Assembly: GCA_016931715.1 (NCBI GenBank)
Contig: JAFGEF010000125.1
Location: 1-41,904 of the forward strand
Length of the DNA: 41,904 nucleotides
DNA from: Sedimentisphaerales bacterium
Lineage (GTDB): Bacteria; Planctomycetota; Phycisphaerae; Sedimentisphaerales; Anaerobacaceae
Direction of reading: 5' to 3'
In this document: positions 8,319-16,472 of the stretch, one piece after another
Position numbering within the stretch: position 1 is the first letter of the stretch
Layout: each line of letters opens with the position of its first letter
Notes under the pieces: model-generated
Database searches by the model: none
Told to the model about the DNA's origin: nothing
The model's input: the letters and a program-made list of their open reading frames with translations, nothing else
Position numbers and translations under genes: made by a program

Positions 8319-9902
8319 ATGTCTTTTTCAAGAGTAAATACTTCCGCAGCAACCCTTACAAAAAATAGAACAGAAGGCTCAGTGACACCAAGCTCAGGAA
8401 TGTGTGTAACCTGTGTTGACGGCTGCATCGGCATGTGTGAGATAGGCAAGTCTGCCTATCGCGGCCATGAGGTTATATATCCTCAACCGTTTGGCGTCAT
8501 AACGACGGCTGCGGAGAAACAATACCCCGTTGACTATTCTCATCTGAATATAATGGGAACATGCGTAGGAGCACATGGAATTGAACCGGATAGTGACAAA
8601 GCGATTTTCCCAGCTGTTAATCTTGAGGTCAGAATTGGTCACGATAAAGGTATAAAGTTTAAATATCCCTGGCTGATCTCAGGAATTGGCTCTACTGATA
8701 TAGCCAAGAACAACTGGGAAGGATTGGCAATTGGCTCAGCCCTGGCAGGAACTGGCCTGACAATAGGAGAAAATGTAGTCGGCATGGATACACAGGCAGT
8801 TATTGAAAAAGGCAAAGTGATTGACACTGTCGACCTCAAAAGACGTGTTAAGCTATATCGAGACTATCAAAAAGATGGTTTCGGCGCAATTATTGTCCAG
8901 GCAAATGTTGAAGATACAAGGCTTGGGGTACAGGAGTACGCGATAAACGAACTTGGTGTCGAGTGCGTGGAAATCAAATGGGGACAGGGCGCAAAGAATA
9001 TCGGCGGCGAGGTAAAAATACGAGACCTTAAGAAAGCACAGCTTCTTCACGAAAGAGGTTATATAGTTTTGCCGGATCCTACAAATCCGTCGGGCATAGA
9101 AGCTTTTCAAAATGGAAGCTTCAAGGAATTCGAGCGTCACTCCCGAGTAGGAATGGTCAGTGAGGAGTCATTTGCCCAGAGAATTAACGAGCTTCGCAAA
9201 GCAGGTGCAAAATATATCTTCCTGAAAACAGGGGCATATCGTCCTGCCGATTTAGCCAGGGCGCTGAGTTTTGCATCCAAATGCAAGCTGGACCTTTTAA
9301 CTGTTGACGGCGCATCAGGAGGTACAGGTATGAGCCCATGGCGAATGATGAATGAATGGGGAGTCCCTCCAATTTACCTGCACTCCCTGCTTTATACTTA
9401 TGCAAAACGCCTGGCAGACAGGAACCAATACCTTCCGGCAATCGCAGTCGGAGGCGGTTTTACTTTCGAAGACCTGATTTTCAAAGGTTTATCACTTGGC
9501 TCGCCTTATGTGAAACTTATCGGAATGGCCCGTTCTCCGGTAGCGGCGGCTATGGTTGGCAAAACAATTGGTCGAGCTATTGAGGCAAACCAGATTCCGG
9601 TTTATGTAGAACGATTTGGCTCAACCAAGGAGGAGATATTCGTCACCGCCAGTGAGCTGCGAAGAGAATTTGGCAATGGCGAATTCGATAAAATTCCAGC
9701 CGGAGCGATTGGATTATATACATATTACGAACGTCTTGCACAGGGTTTGAGGCAGCTCATGGCAGGATGCAGAAAATTCTCTCTGGAACACATGTCCCGC
9801 GATGACGTAGCCGCTCTCACGCCAGACGCCGCTTCCATTACAGGATTGCGATATATAATGGATGTTGATGAAGGACGAGTAGAAGAAATTCTGGACAAAT
9901 AA
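8319..9902 (+). CDS. Glutamate-synthase-type FMN protein without glutaminase domain
   Basis: This 527-residue protein carries the FMN-binding (beta/alpha)8 barrel of the glutamate synthase large subunit, best seen in D-G-A-S-G-G-T-G-M-S-P at 330-340 and the V-G-G-G-F segment at 377-381. The glutaminase domain is absent, so it cannot take ammonia from glutamine. The usual K-P-G-E-G-G motif is replaced by K-W-G-Q-G-A-K at 220-226, and no C-terminal C-x5-C-x4-C [3Fe-4S] motif is visible. Instead the N-terminus has C29, C32, C36 and C40, a likely iron-sulfur site. A strong AGGAG lies eight bases before the start. It is the last gene of the operon and the only candidate catalytic subunit for a substrate other than NAD(P)H and ferredoxin. 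Glutamate formation from ammonia is possible; another 2-oxoacid/imino acid or a purely electron-transfer role is equally open. Confidence 0.85.
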   Translation: MSFSRVNTSAATLTKNRTEGSVTPSSGMCVTCVDGCIGMCEIGKSAYRGHEVIYPQPFGVITTAAEKQYPVDYSHLNIMGTCVGAHGIEPDSDKAIFPAVNLEVRIGHDKGIKFKYPWLISGIGSTDIAKNNWEGLAIGSALAGTGLTIGENVVGMDTQAVIEKGKVIDTVDLKRRVKLYRDYQKDGFGAIIVQANVEDTRLGVQEYAINELGVECVEIKWGQGAKNIGGEVKIRDLKKAQLLHERGYIVLPDPTNPSGIEAFQNGSFKEFERHSRVGMVSEESFAQRINELRKAGAKYIFLKTGAYRPADLARALSFASKCKLDLLTVDGASGGTGMSPWRMMNEWGVPPIYLHSLLYTYAKRLADRNQYLPAIAVGGGFTFEDLIFKGLSLGSPYVKLIGMARSPVAAAMVGKTIGRAIEANQIPVYVERFGSTKEEIFVTASELRREFGNGEFDKIPAGAIGLYTYYERLAQGLRQLMAGCRKFSLEHMSRDDVAALTPDAASITGLRYIMDVDEGRVEEILDK

Positions 9903-10394
9903 TATAACTTTTTGATATGATTGTTCATGTAGTACATTAGCAGCATCCGAACCAATGAATAATCCGACTAAATGAACTATAATTTATCATTGGAGTATCT
10001 GCCTTATACTTTTCATGAATCATTTTACTGTTAAAATCCCGGAACTCTGACTACGTTTTGTGATGCTGTTCATCGCATGATAATTGAAAGATTCCTCAAG
10101 CTAAAAAAACAAAGCCAAAACGATATTTGTGAATTAGTTGTACAAACGGTTGTACTTTTTTCATAAGATAATCCACCCACAAATTCATAACAAATTGTAG
10201 CACATCAACTTATGATTATTATAAGAAATGAGAGGAGATAGGTCATTTGGTACTATTTACAAACGCATTTCTCATACATCGTCCTATAAAGTTATTCTTC
10301 TTTGAATTATAAACCATATACATAAAAAGCCAGCCGGATTTATCTTGATTTTTTCACAGAATTTGTTTATAATCAGGGAAATTGAGGCGGTTTG
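9903..10394. other. Intergenic stretch after the flavoenzyme operon
   Basis: No convincing gene is seen. It contains the right copy of the 69-bp repeat and, just before it, a direct repeat GTTGTAC-AAACG-GTTGTAC near 10138-10156 whose first half includes the palindrome TTGTACAA. I see no clear hairpin-plus-T-run terminator directly after the FMN gene. Confidence 0.5.
10181..10249. repeat. Right copy of 69-bp imperfect direct repeat
   Basis: This is the partner of 10-77 in the same orientation. The copies are about 10.2 kb apart and enclose the two-component system and flavoenzyme operon. Sequence beyond base 10249 diverges quickly from the left copy, so the repeat is sharply bounded on that side. 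Confidence 0.75.
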
Positions 10395-10619
10395 ATGAGA
10401 AAAAGAATTTCATGTAAAATAGTTCAATCCACAATGCTTAACGATGACAATATGTCATACGCCGGTCAGAACCTGTTTAATTTCTCAAATAACGCTTTTG
10501 TGCTCAACTACAACGATAAATGTGCCCCCGGGGCTATAATTTACACAAAAAACCTGCAAATAATCAGGGTGCAAACTAATAATTATCTAACAGAAGAATC
10601 TCTTGATTATTACGCATGA
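10395..10619 (+). CDS. Small hypothetical protein, doubtful
   Basis: This 74-residue reading frame starts at ATG 10395 with GAGGCGG four bases upstream. The product begins with basic residues and is rich in asparagine. No domain, signal peptide or membrane segment is recognisable, and no family comes to mind. It lies between the right 69-bp repeat and the convergent end of the flagellar operon. It may be a real small gene read from the promoter-like element in the repeat, or a chance frame. Confidence 0.3.
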   Translation: MRKRISCKIVQSTMLNDDNMSYAGQNLFNFSNNAFVLNYNDKCAPGAIIYTKNLQIIRVQTNNYLTEESLDYYA

Positions 10620-10673
10620 AATCAGGCTGCTGCTGTAAAAACGCCTGTTTTTGATATTTAATTTTCGTATCTA

Positions 10674-10934
10674 TCAAATACCAAATGCAAGGATATTTTC
10701 CGCAGCTTTTTGGATGCTGGTTTTGGACTCAAGTTCACCCGTCCTGATAGATTCACGTGCTTTTTCAATTACCTCTTCATCTGTTTGCGAGCTGTTTTTC
10801 GCCATTTCGATCAGCGAGGCATAGTTCGTATTTATCGATATATCCAAATCATTATCGCTCAAAGCTCTCTTTGCGTTTGTTAACATTGATGACGCCCCTG
10901 GTAAGGGCTGATTGTTTTCTATTTTATCTATCAT
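10674..10934 (-). CDS. Small protein, possible FlgM-like anti-sigma factor
   Basis: This 86-residue soluble protein is the last gene of the flagellar operon. Its C-terminal half (D-E-E-V-I-E-K-A-R-E-S-I-R-T-G-E-L at about 53-69, then a helix ending A-A-E-N-I-L) follows the helix-turn-helix rhythm of FlgM, where a variable lead is followed by helices that bind sigma-28. FlgM is normally encoded near fliA, which lies 1.9 kb upstream in the same operon. FlgM C-termini usually read I-A-x-K-x-L rather than the pattern here. The match is by shape only, and the protein may belong to an unrelated conserved flagellar family. Confidence 0.4.
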   Translation of the reverse strand: MIDKIENNQPLPGASSMLTNAKRALSDNDLDISINTNYASLIEMAKNSSQTDEEVIEKARESIRTGELESKTSIQKAAENILAFGI

Positions 10935-11044
10935 ATCATTCCGATCATGTTATTTTCTGTTCTATACTTTTTTTCGCATCATTTCCATAAAACTTAAGGC
11001 AAATTCGTCATCAAGCCAACATTTTTCATAATATTTTCGAACGA

Positions 11045-11677
11045 TTATAACGTTTGTGCCACTTCGAAGCTTACATACTTGATAAATTCGAGCGGGCTCA
11101 TCGAAGTTATGCGTTCATTTGAGTTTTTCAAAGATGAACTTTTTGTTTCATTTAAATATTTTTTTATTTTCTGTTCCGTTATTTTATCGGAGCTGTTCCA
11201 TACCTGTTCGAGAGCCCAGAGCAGTTCGCCTTGTGTCAGGTCGATAAGTTTCAATCTCAAACCTGCTGCCATATGCGGGTAAGGCTTGAATTCCGTAATA
11301 GTCCCAATCAAAACACCATCGCATTTTAAAGTCTGTCTTATAGCCGCCATCTGGTCAAGCGTATAAGTCGCATCAGGCTCCAATTGCAGGCTTTTCCATA
11401 ATGGGTCACGCTGCCGAACCATTGTTAAACCGAATACCTGTTTTTTTTGCAAAGACTGAAACAGGGCTTCCGTAATATCATTGCTCATTTGCGGATAGCT
11501 CGAATCATTTTGCAGTTCTACAATTGCGATTCTGCCCATATCTGATATTTTTTTATTGGGATTCTGATAATAATAATTTGCGGGTTCTCTCGCAATTTCA
11601 TGACTTTTACAGCCTGGAATTAAAAGACTGATAGATAAAACATATATTATTTTTTTTATTGCCTTTGAATTTGTCAT
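11045..11677 (-). CDS. Predicted outer-membrane lipoprotein in flagellar operon
   Basis: This 210-residue protein has a signal peptide with lipobox L-I-P-G-C at about 19-23, so C23 should be lipidated. The mature part resembles the CsgG/LpoB/FlgO style of small lipoprotein: a strand A-I-V-E-L-x-N-D, a helix, then C-D-G-V-L-I-G-T-I-T-E-F, a pattern used by proteins that build envelope complexes. The placement after the other lipoprotein suggests a role in anchoring the flagellum in the envelope, perhaps near the L or P ring. The family assignment is tentative. Confidence 0.6.
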   Translation of the reverse strand: MTNSKAIKKIIYVLSISLLIPGCKSHEIAREPANYYYQNPNKKISDMGRIAIVELQNDSSYPQMSNDITEALFQSLQKKQVFGLTMVRQRDPLWKSLQLEPDATYTLDQMAAIRQTLKCDGVLIGTITEFKPYPHMAAGLRLKLIDLTQGELLWALEQVWNSSDKITEQKIKKYLNETKSSSLKNSNERITSMSPLEFIKYVSFEVAQTL

Positions 11678-11712
11678 AAAACAGCCTGTATTTGGTTCAT
11701 TGAGAAATCAAA

Positions 11713-12261
11713 TTACTTTTTATTCGATGCTACCGGTTTGCCTATACTATTCGAGCGGGCGGTCTCTATAACTGAATCACCGCCGAGAGCTTTTAATACT
11801 TTCATCAATGCCTGCAATTGAGCTGTTTGGGCGCTGCGCATTTCCTCACGAAAACCAAGCACATCCGTCTTCCAGTTACTCAGTTCCAGACGCATCTCGA
11901 CAAGAAATTCATTGGCTTCCTTCAATTCTGTCTGAGTTTGTTTCAACCTGCTTTCTATGTCTGTAACCTGATCTCTCAACTGCTGGTTTCTTGAATTAAG
12001 CGTTTGATTCTGCTGTCTTAAAAGAGATGCTTCTTCGGCAAGCTTTGCATATTTATCCGAAAGCTCTATTGCAGATTCAACAACAGTGGGATTTTTAGTG
12101 GTTGCTTCCTGAAATCGCTGAGCAAAAGAATCGCTTTGCCACGGTCCGGGAAAATCAGGATTTACATTCGCTTCTTTCATCTCATTTTGAGATGCACAGC
12201 CGGACATTATTAATATTGCTGCCGTCATTATGAAATTAAAATATCTGATTTTATTTTGCAT
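11713..12261 (-). CDS. Coiled-coil lipoprotein in flagellar operon
   Basis: The protein is 182 residues when started at ATG 12261, where GGAG is placed nine bases upstream; a longer frame to 12288 has no such site. The N-terminus is a lipoprotein signal (I-M-S-G-C). After a short proline-containing linker, residues about 70-125 form a coiled coil rich in Q, L, E and R. Function is unknown. Together with the adjacent lipoprotein gene it suggests an outer-envelope structure peculiar to this flagellar system. Confidence 0.7.
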   Translation of the reverse strand: MQNKIRYFNFIMTAAILIMSGCASQNEMKEANVNPDFPGPWQSDSFAQRFQEATTKNPTVVESAIELSDKYAKLAEEASLLRQQNQTLNSRNQQLRDQVTDIESRLKQTQTELKEANEFLVEMRLELSNWKTDVLGFREEMRSAQTAQLQALMKVLKALGGDSVIETARSNSIGKPVASNKK

Positions 12262-12317
12262 TGCTTTTATCTCCATACTTATATTCACGATTTAACCTTC
12301 TTTCGTTCCCTTTACAG

Positions 12318-12554
12318 TCAGGATTTGTGAGATTCATTATATTCGCCCCTGAGTGTAATTTGTTTACCGCAGGAACAAGTAACCTGTATCACCACATAAC
12401 CGGCATTATTTTCTATTATTCTAACCTGCGGCGATTTCAGCATTGTATTCATATTCTCAGGGGAGCTATGATTGCCCTGTGATAATCCAAGCTGATACTT
12501 GCCTTCGATATTGACCTGATTGCCTTTCAAGATTCTTCCTGTTGTTTGCGTCAT
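12318..12554 (-). CDS. Small hypothetical protein with C-S-C-G motif
   Basis: This 78-residue protein starts with M-T-Q-T and has AAGGA upstream of its start. The C-terminal half contains V-I-Q-V-T-C-S-C-G-K-Q-I, a two-cysteine turn that could bind metal if the protein dimerises. It is basic and lacks a signal peptide. It lies 27 bases after the previous gene of the operon, so it is very likely co-expressed with fliA. I recognise no family. Confidence 0.6.
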   Translation of the reverse strand: MTQTTGRILKGNQVNIEGKYQLGLSQGNHSSPENMNTMLKSPQVRIIENNAGYVVIQVTCSCGKQITLRGEYNESHKS

Positions 12555-12581
12555 ATTTTTTCCGATCCTTCTGCTATAATA

Positions 12582-12809
12582 TTAAGCACGATAATCAATT
12601 TTACTGTCACCGGCATTGTCGATATTTAATGATTCATCCGGCGATTCTGTTTTGTTTTCCTCATCATGCTGTTTATCCTGCTGTTCTTCGTTCTCTGAAC
12701 TAAACTGCCGCTTGCTTCTTCTTTCTTCACGTCTTCTGGCCGGAGCCAAACCTGTAATATTCTGGAGACCATCCACAGGTTTTATCATATTTGCGTCATA
12801 ATTATCCAT
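12582..12809 (-). CDS. Small charged hypothetical protein overlapping fliA
   Basis: This 75-residue protein begins inside the last codons of fliA: its ATG at 12809 overlaps the fliA stop by eight bases in another frame, implying coupled translation. The sequence is strongly hydrophilic. An R-rich stretch at about 25-34 is followed by a glutamate/aspartate-rich region likely to be disordered. Nothing suggests a fold. The tight coupling argues it is genuine and needed in proportion to the sigma factor. Confidence 0.55.
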   Translation of the reverse strand: MDNYDANMIKPVDGLQNITGLAPARRREERRSKRQFSSENEEQQDKQHDEENKTESPDESLNIDNAGDSKIDYRA

Positions 12810-13596
12810 CGTTATACTGCCTTAACTTGACTGATAAATTAAATAAAGCGCTCGCGTGCAGTTGACTGACGCGAGGTTCGGTTATTTCCAATACTTCAGC
12901 GATTTGCTTCATTGTCAGGTTCTGATTATAATAGAGCAAAATAATCCTGCGAGGCTTCTCCGGAAGCTGCTGTATTGCTTTTGCCAGAATACTGATAAGC
13001 TCCTGTCGCTCGATTTGTTCGTCAGGGGCAATAGCCTGATTTGCCACAAGCTCGCTGCCCAATGCAGGCGATTCGTCCGAACTGCTGTCGAGCGATACGA
13101 AATGCTGAGCGCGCCCTTTTTCAAGCATTTGATAAAGGTCTTCAAGACTCATTCCAAGCTTCTCCGCCAGTTTCTCATCGGATGGAGCCGAACCTGTTTG
13201 CTCCATTATCTCCCTGCTTATGCGCTGTGCTTCTTTTATCTGGTTATGAAGATTTGCGGGAACGAAAGACCAGCCTCTGAGTTCGTCAAGAATAGCTCCC
13301 TTTATCCTGATATAAGCATACGTTTTAAACTCAACACCCCTTGACGAATCAAAATCACGGGCTGCTCTCACCAAACCGACAGTCCCGGCTGATACCATGT
13401 CCTCGAACGACAAAGGGGGCTTGAGATAACTGACAACCTGCCGGGCTATTTTATTCACCATAGGCAGAAATTTCAGTATTCGCTCATTTTCCAAATCACA
13501 GGTGGCTGATTCCTTTTCGATAGTATATGCGCGAAAAGCAACACTGACCGGCTGTTTTTGTTTTTCTTCAGTGCTATTTTCAGTTGTTAATGTCAC
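12802..13596 (-). CDS. fliA: Flagellar sigma factor FliA (sigma-28)
   Basis: This 264-residue sigma factor lacks region 1, as FliA does. Region 2 contains the core-binding and -10 segments (L-S-F-E-D-M-V-S-A-G-T-V-G-L and F-K-T-Y-A-Y-I-R-I-K-G-A-I-L-D-E-L-R, about 63-106). Region 3 follows, and region 4 ends with the helix-turn-helix M-K-Q-I-A-E-V-L-E-I-T-E-P-R-V-S-Q-L. It directs RNA polymerase to late flagellar genes such as flagellin, none of which lie here. The start is GTG at 13596, with GGGAG about nine bases upstream. It sits in an early-gene operon under sigma-54, giving the usual sigma-54 then sigma-28 cascade. Confidence 0.95.
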   Translation of the reverse strand: MTLTTENSTEEKQKQPVSVAFRAYTIEKESATCDLENERILKFLPMVNKIARQVVSYLKPPLSFEDMVSAGTVGLVRAARDFDSSRGVEFKTYAYIRIKGAILDELRGWSFVPANLHNQIKEAQRISREIMEQTGSAPSDEKLAEKLGMSLEDLYQMLEKGRAQHFVSLDSSSDESPALGSELVANQAIAPDEQIERQELISILAKAIQQLPEKPRRIILLYYNQNLTMKQIAEVLEITEPRVSQLHASALFNLSVKLRQYNDG

Positions 13597-13601
13597 TTTT
13601 A

Positions 13602-13865
13602 TTATCTCCCGGCCTTATCTTTTCTTTTCGCCGCAATTTCGGAATTGCCAAGCTGTTCCATCTGCCTTGTAATCATTGCATCTATCAGAATCATGTTTAT
13701 CAATCGTACAGTAATACCGGCGGCAACATACACTAATACAGCGCCCGCGATTGCTCTCTTGCAGCATGTAAACGGTGAAAGACCGCTCACAATGGCAACT
13801 ATGCTCAAAATAAAAAAACATATCACCGCAAGATTTACTGCAATTTTTCGTACATTTAACGGCAT
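13602..13865 (-). CDS. Small membrane protein between flhA and fliA
   Basis: The protein is 87 residues when started at ATG 13865, which has GAGGTG immediately upstream at good spacing (a GTG two codons earlier is less likely). Two hydrophobic helices are visible, about 8-28 and 37-60, with two adjacent cysteines between them, then a charged cytoplasmic tail. It ends six bases before fliA. The position between flhA and fliA is where many bacteria carry flhF/flhG, which are not present here. Function is unknown; an export-gate accessory role is a guess. Confidence 0.6.
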   Translation of the reverse strand: MPLNVRKIAVNLAVICFFILSIVAIVSGLSPFTCCKRAIAGAVLVYVAAGITVRLINMILIDAMITRQMEQLGNSEIAAKRKDKAGR

Positions 13866-13912
13866 AATCACCTCAAATAATTCATCATGGTCTCTATATC
13901 ACACTTTCATCT

Positions 13913-16027
13913 TCAAACCAGCGCAAGCTCTTGTTCTTTCTGTCCTTTATAATCAAACTGCTGAACCGATATTGTTTCTATCGGCTCGACACTGGTTCCG
14001 AGAATAATCTCATCATAAGCTACAACAGGAAGCAGCGAGACTGTTCGCGATAACATCCCTGCCAGAGGCGAGCGTATTCTCGAATCACACAATAAAACAA
14101 CCTTATCCTTCCCGGCATCCATTACTTTCTTCCATGCCTGCGCGATTTTCCTGCTGACATCCATAGCCATCTCTGTCGGCATGGCAAGCTTTAATCCATC
14201 ATTTTCCTGCTGCAATATCGTTGTCATATGATGTTCGAGAGCAGGATCAAGAGTTATAGCTGAAATTTCATCTTTTTCATTTTTAAACTGCTCGGTAATT
14301 GTCCTGCTTAGCCGCTTGCGAACCAATTCAGTTAAAACAGCGGCATTTTTTGTCTTGCCCGCATGCTCACCCAAAGATTCGAGAACCGAAGTTAATTCGC
14401 GAATCGGTATTCCATCTTTGATAAGATTCTTCAAGACTCTCTGAAGAAGGCCGATTGGCACATCTTTATCGGGACCAATTACTTCTCCTACAAGCGATGG
14501 CTGTGTTTTGCGAAGCCTGTCAACGAGAAGCTGAACATCCTCACGAGTAAGTAAATCATCACAGTGTTTTTTCAGTACCTCCGAAAGGTGCGTGATAAAT
14601 ACCGATTCCGGATCAATCACAGTATAGCCGCTGAGTTCTGCCCTTTCCTTGTTGGCAGGGCTAACCCATAACGCAGGTAATCCGTAAACAGGTTCGATTG
14701 TTTTTATGCCGTCAACTTTCTTTTGAACTGTACCGGGATCCATAGCAAGAAACATTTCAGGCTCTATTCGTCCGCTCGCGACAGGCAGCTCCGCGATTCT
14801 TATTTCATATGTCGAAGACTCAAGGTTAATATTATCCCGCAAGCGGACAAGAGGAATAATAATCCCGAGCTGCTGTGCGAATTTTCTTCGCAGCGCACCT
14901 ATCCGGTCATAAATAGAACTGCCCTTTCGAGGATCAACCATTCCAATAAGCCTGATTCCGACCTGCACAGATACCCGGTCTATATCCAGCAATTCTTCGA
15001 TAGGCTGTTTTTCAGGCCTGGCCTGCTGTTCGGTTTTAGTTGTATCTTTTGTACTTTTTTCCATGCGGGATACAGTCCGTCCAAGTAATGCACATCCAGT
15101 CCCCAATAAGATAAAAGGTATTTTCGGCAAACCTGGCACAAACGCCATTCCCGCGATTATTATTGATGCAATCAACAACGGCTGACTGGATTTGAGGAAC
15201 TGCTTCGATAAATCCTGGCCAACACTGTAACTTGATGATATTTTTGTTACGAGGAAACCGGAACTTACAGCAATTATCATCGATGGAATCTGGCTTACCA
15301 GTCCATCGCCAATCGACAGAATAGAGTATGTTTTTACCGCACCGGCAATATCCATGCCGCGTGAATATCCCATTGCTATACCGCCTATAACATTTACTGC
15401 TGATATTATTAACCCGGCTTTGGCATCGCCGCGGATAAATTTGCTGGCGCCATCCATGGCGCCGTAAAACTCACTTTCCTTGACAATTTTCGCTCTGCGT
15501 TCGTTTGCCTGAGTTTCAGTTATTACTCCTGCATTAAGGTCTGCATCAATTGCCATTTGCTTGCCCGGCATGGCATCGAGAGTGAATCTTGCTGATACTT
15601 CGCTGATTCGCTCGGCGCCCTTTGTGATAACAATAAACTGAACAACGACAAGTATCAGGAAAATTACAAGACCGACTACGAAACTTCCGCCTGCGACAAA
15701 GCTTCCGAATGTATCGATAATTTTACCTGCGTCGCCCTCTAAAAGAATTAATCTTGTCGAAGCTACGTTCAGTGACAATCGGAATAATGTTACAAAAAGC
15801 AGTAAAGAAGGAAAAGTCGATAATTCGAGAGCTTCTCTTGAAGAAAGCGTCATAATAAGAACGCCAATAGACAGGGAAATACTGCAGGCTAAAAACAAAT
15901 CCAGCAGAAATGTCGGCAGCGGAATAATTAATGTAGCAAGCACCGCAATCAGGCAGAAGGCTAAAATAAAATTACTGTACTGCCCGAAAGGAACTGCAGA
16001 AGAATTTGTTTTTTCGGTACGAGCCAT
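13913..16027 (-). CDS. flhA: Flagellar type III export gate protein FlhA
   Basis: This 704-residue protein is full length for FlhA. The N-terminal half has about eight membrane helices with the cytoplasmic FHIPEP-like loop between them (segments around 140-230, including D-A-M-P-G-K-Q-M-A-I-D-A-D and the G-A-M-D-G-A-S-K-F-I-R-G-D-A motif). The C-terminal half (about 345-700) is the cytoplasmic ring-forming domain that docks chaperone-substrate complexes. It acts in the inner membrane, coupling proton flow to export of rod, hook and filament subunits. FlhB and FliPQR are not in the window. It follows fliN by 18 bases. Confidence 0.97.
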   Translation of the reverse strand: MARTEKTNSSAVPFGQYSNFILAFCLIAVLATLIIPLPTFLLDLFLACSISLSIGVLIMTLSSREALELSTFPSLLLFVTLFRLSLNVASTRLILLEGDAGKIIDTFGSFVAGGSFVVGLVIFLILVVVQFIVITKGAERISEVSARFTLDAMPGKQMAIDADLNAGVITETQANERRAKIVKESEFYGAMDGASKFIRGDAKAGLIISAVNVIGGIAMGYSRGMDIAGAVKTYSILSIGDGLVSQIPSMIIAVSSGFLVTKISSSYSVGQDLSKQFLKSSQPLLIASIIIAGMAFVPGLPKIPFILLGTGCALLGRTVSRMEKSTKDTTKTEQQARPEKQPIEELLDIDRVSVQVGIRLIGMVDPRKGSSIYDRIGALRRKFAQQLGIIIPLVRLRDNINLESSTYEIRIAELPVASGRIEPEMFLAMDPGTVQKKVDGIKTIEPVYGLPALWVSPANKERAELSGYTVIDPESVFITHLSEVLKKHCDDLLTREDVQLLVDRLRKTQPSLVGEVIGPDKDVPIGLLQRVLKNLIKDGIPIRELTSVLESLGEHAGKTKNAAVLTELVRKRLSRTITEQFKNEKDEISAITLDPALEHHMTTILQQENDGLKLAMPTEMAMDVSRKIAQAWKKVMDAGKDKVVLLCDSRIRSPLAGMLSRTVSLLPVVAYDEIILGTSVEPIETISVQQFDYKGQKEQELALV

Positions 16028-16045
16028 TAAAATCCCTTTTTATTA

Positions 16046-16414
16046 CTAATTGTTCTTTTCCGGAGAATCTTCCAAGCCGATTATTTGTTTTATTTTCACA
16101 GCGAAGCAGCCATCGACTACAACCACGCTTCCAGTGGCAAATTTGCTTCCGCTCAGATACAGCTCAACAGGCTCATCGAGAGACTTATTCAGTTTTATTA
16201 CCGAACCGGGCGCCAGTTGAAGCAGCCTGCGAACAGGAATACTCGTTTGGCCGATAGTAACTGTAATCGGCACATTCATGTCCAGCAGAATATCGATGCT
16301 TCCGCCGGAACCTTTTACATCCACTTCCGCAGCTTCGGGAAATTCTGCTGTTTGAACATTCTTTTTGGAGTCCTGCTTTTCTTCTGTCGTTTCAACTGTA
16401 GCCGACTGTGCCAT
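16046..16414 (-). CDS. fliN: Flagellar motor switch protein FliN
   Basis: This 122-residue protein has an acidic, low-complexity N-terminus (about 1-35) followed by the SpoA domain: L-D-M-N-V-P-I-T-V-T-I-G near 44-55, then the characteristic L-A-P-G-S-V-I-x-L-N-K and D-E-P-V-E-L-Y segments. It forms the lower part of the cytoplasmic switch C ring with FliM, which lies just upstream, and helps localise the export apparatus. AAGGA precedes the start at good distance. Length is typical for FliN. Confidence 0.95.
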   Translation of the reverse strand: MAQSATVETTEEKQDSKKNVQTAEFPEAAEVDVKGSGGSIDILLDMNVPITVTIGQTSIPVRRLLQLAPGSVIKLNKSLDEPVELYLSGSKFATGSVVVVDGCFAVKIKQIIGLEDSPEKNN

Positions 16415-16472
16415 ATTTTATATTCCTTATATTATTCCAATTAATAATCATTTATATTTATCATTGTGCGGC

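Noticed and set aside
10935..11044. Open minus-strand frame of about 33 protein-like residues between the FlgM-like gene and the lipoprotein gene
   Set aside because: No ATG, GTG or TTG start in frame and no ribosome site; too short to support as a gene.
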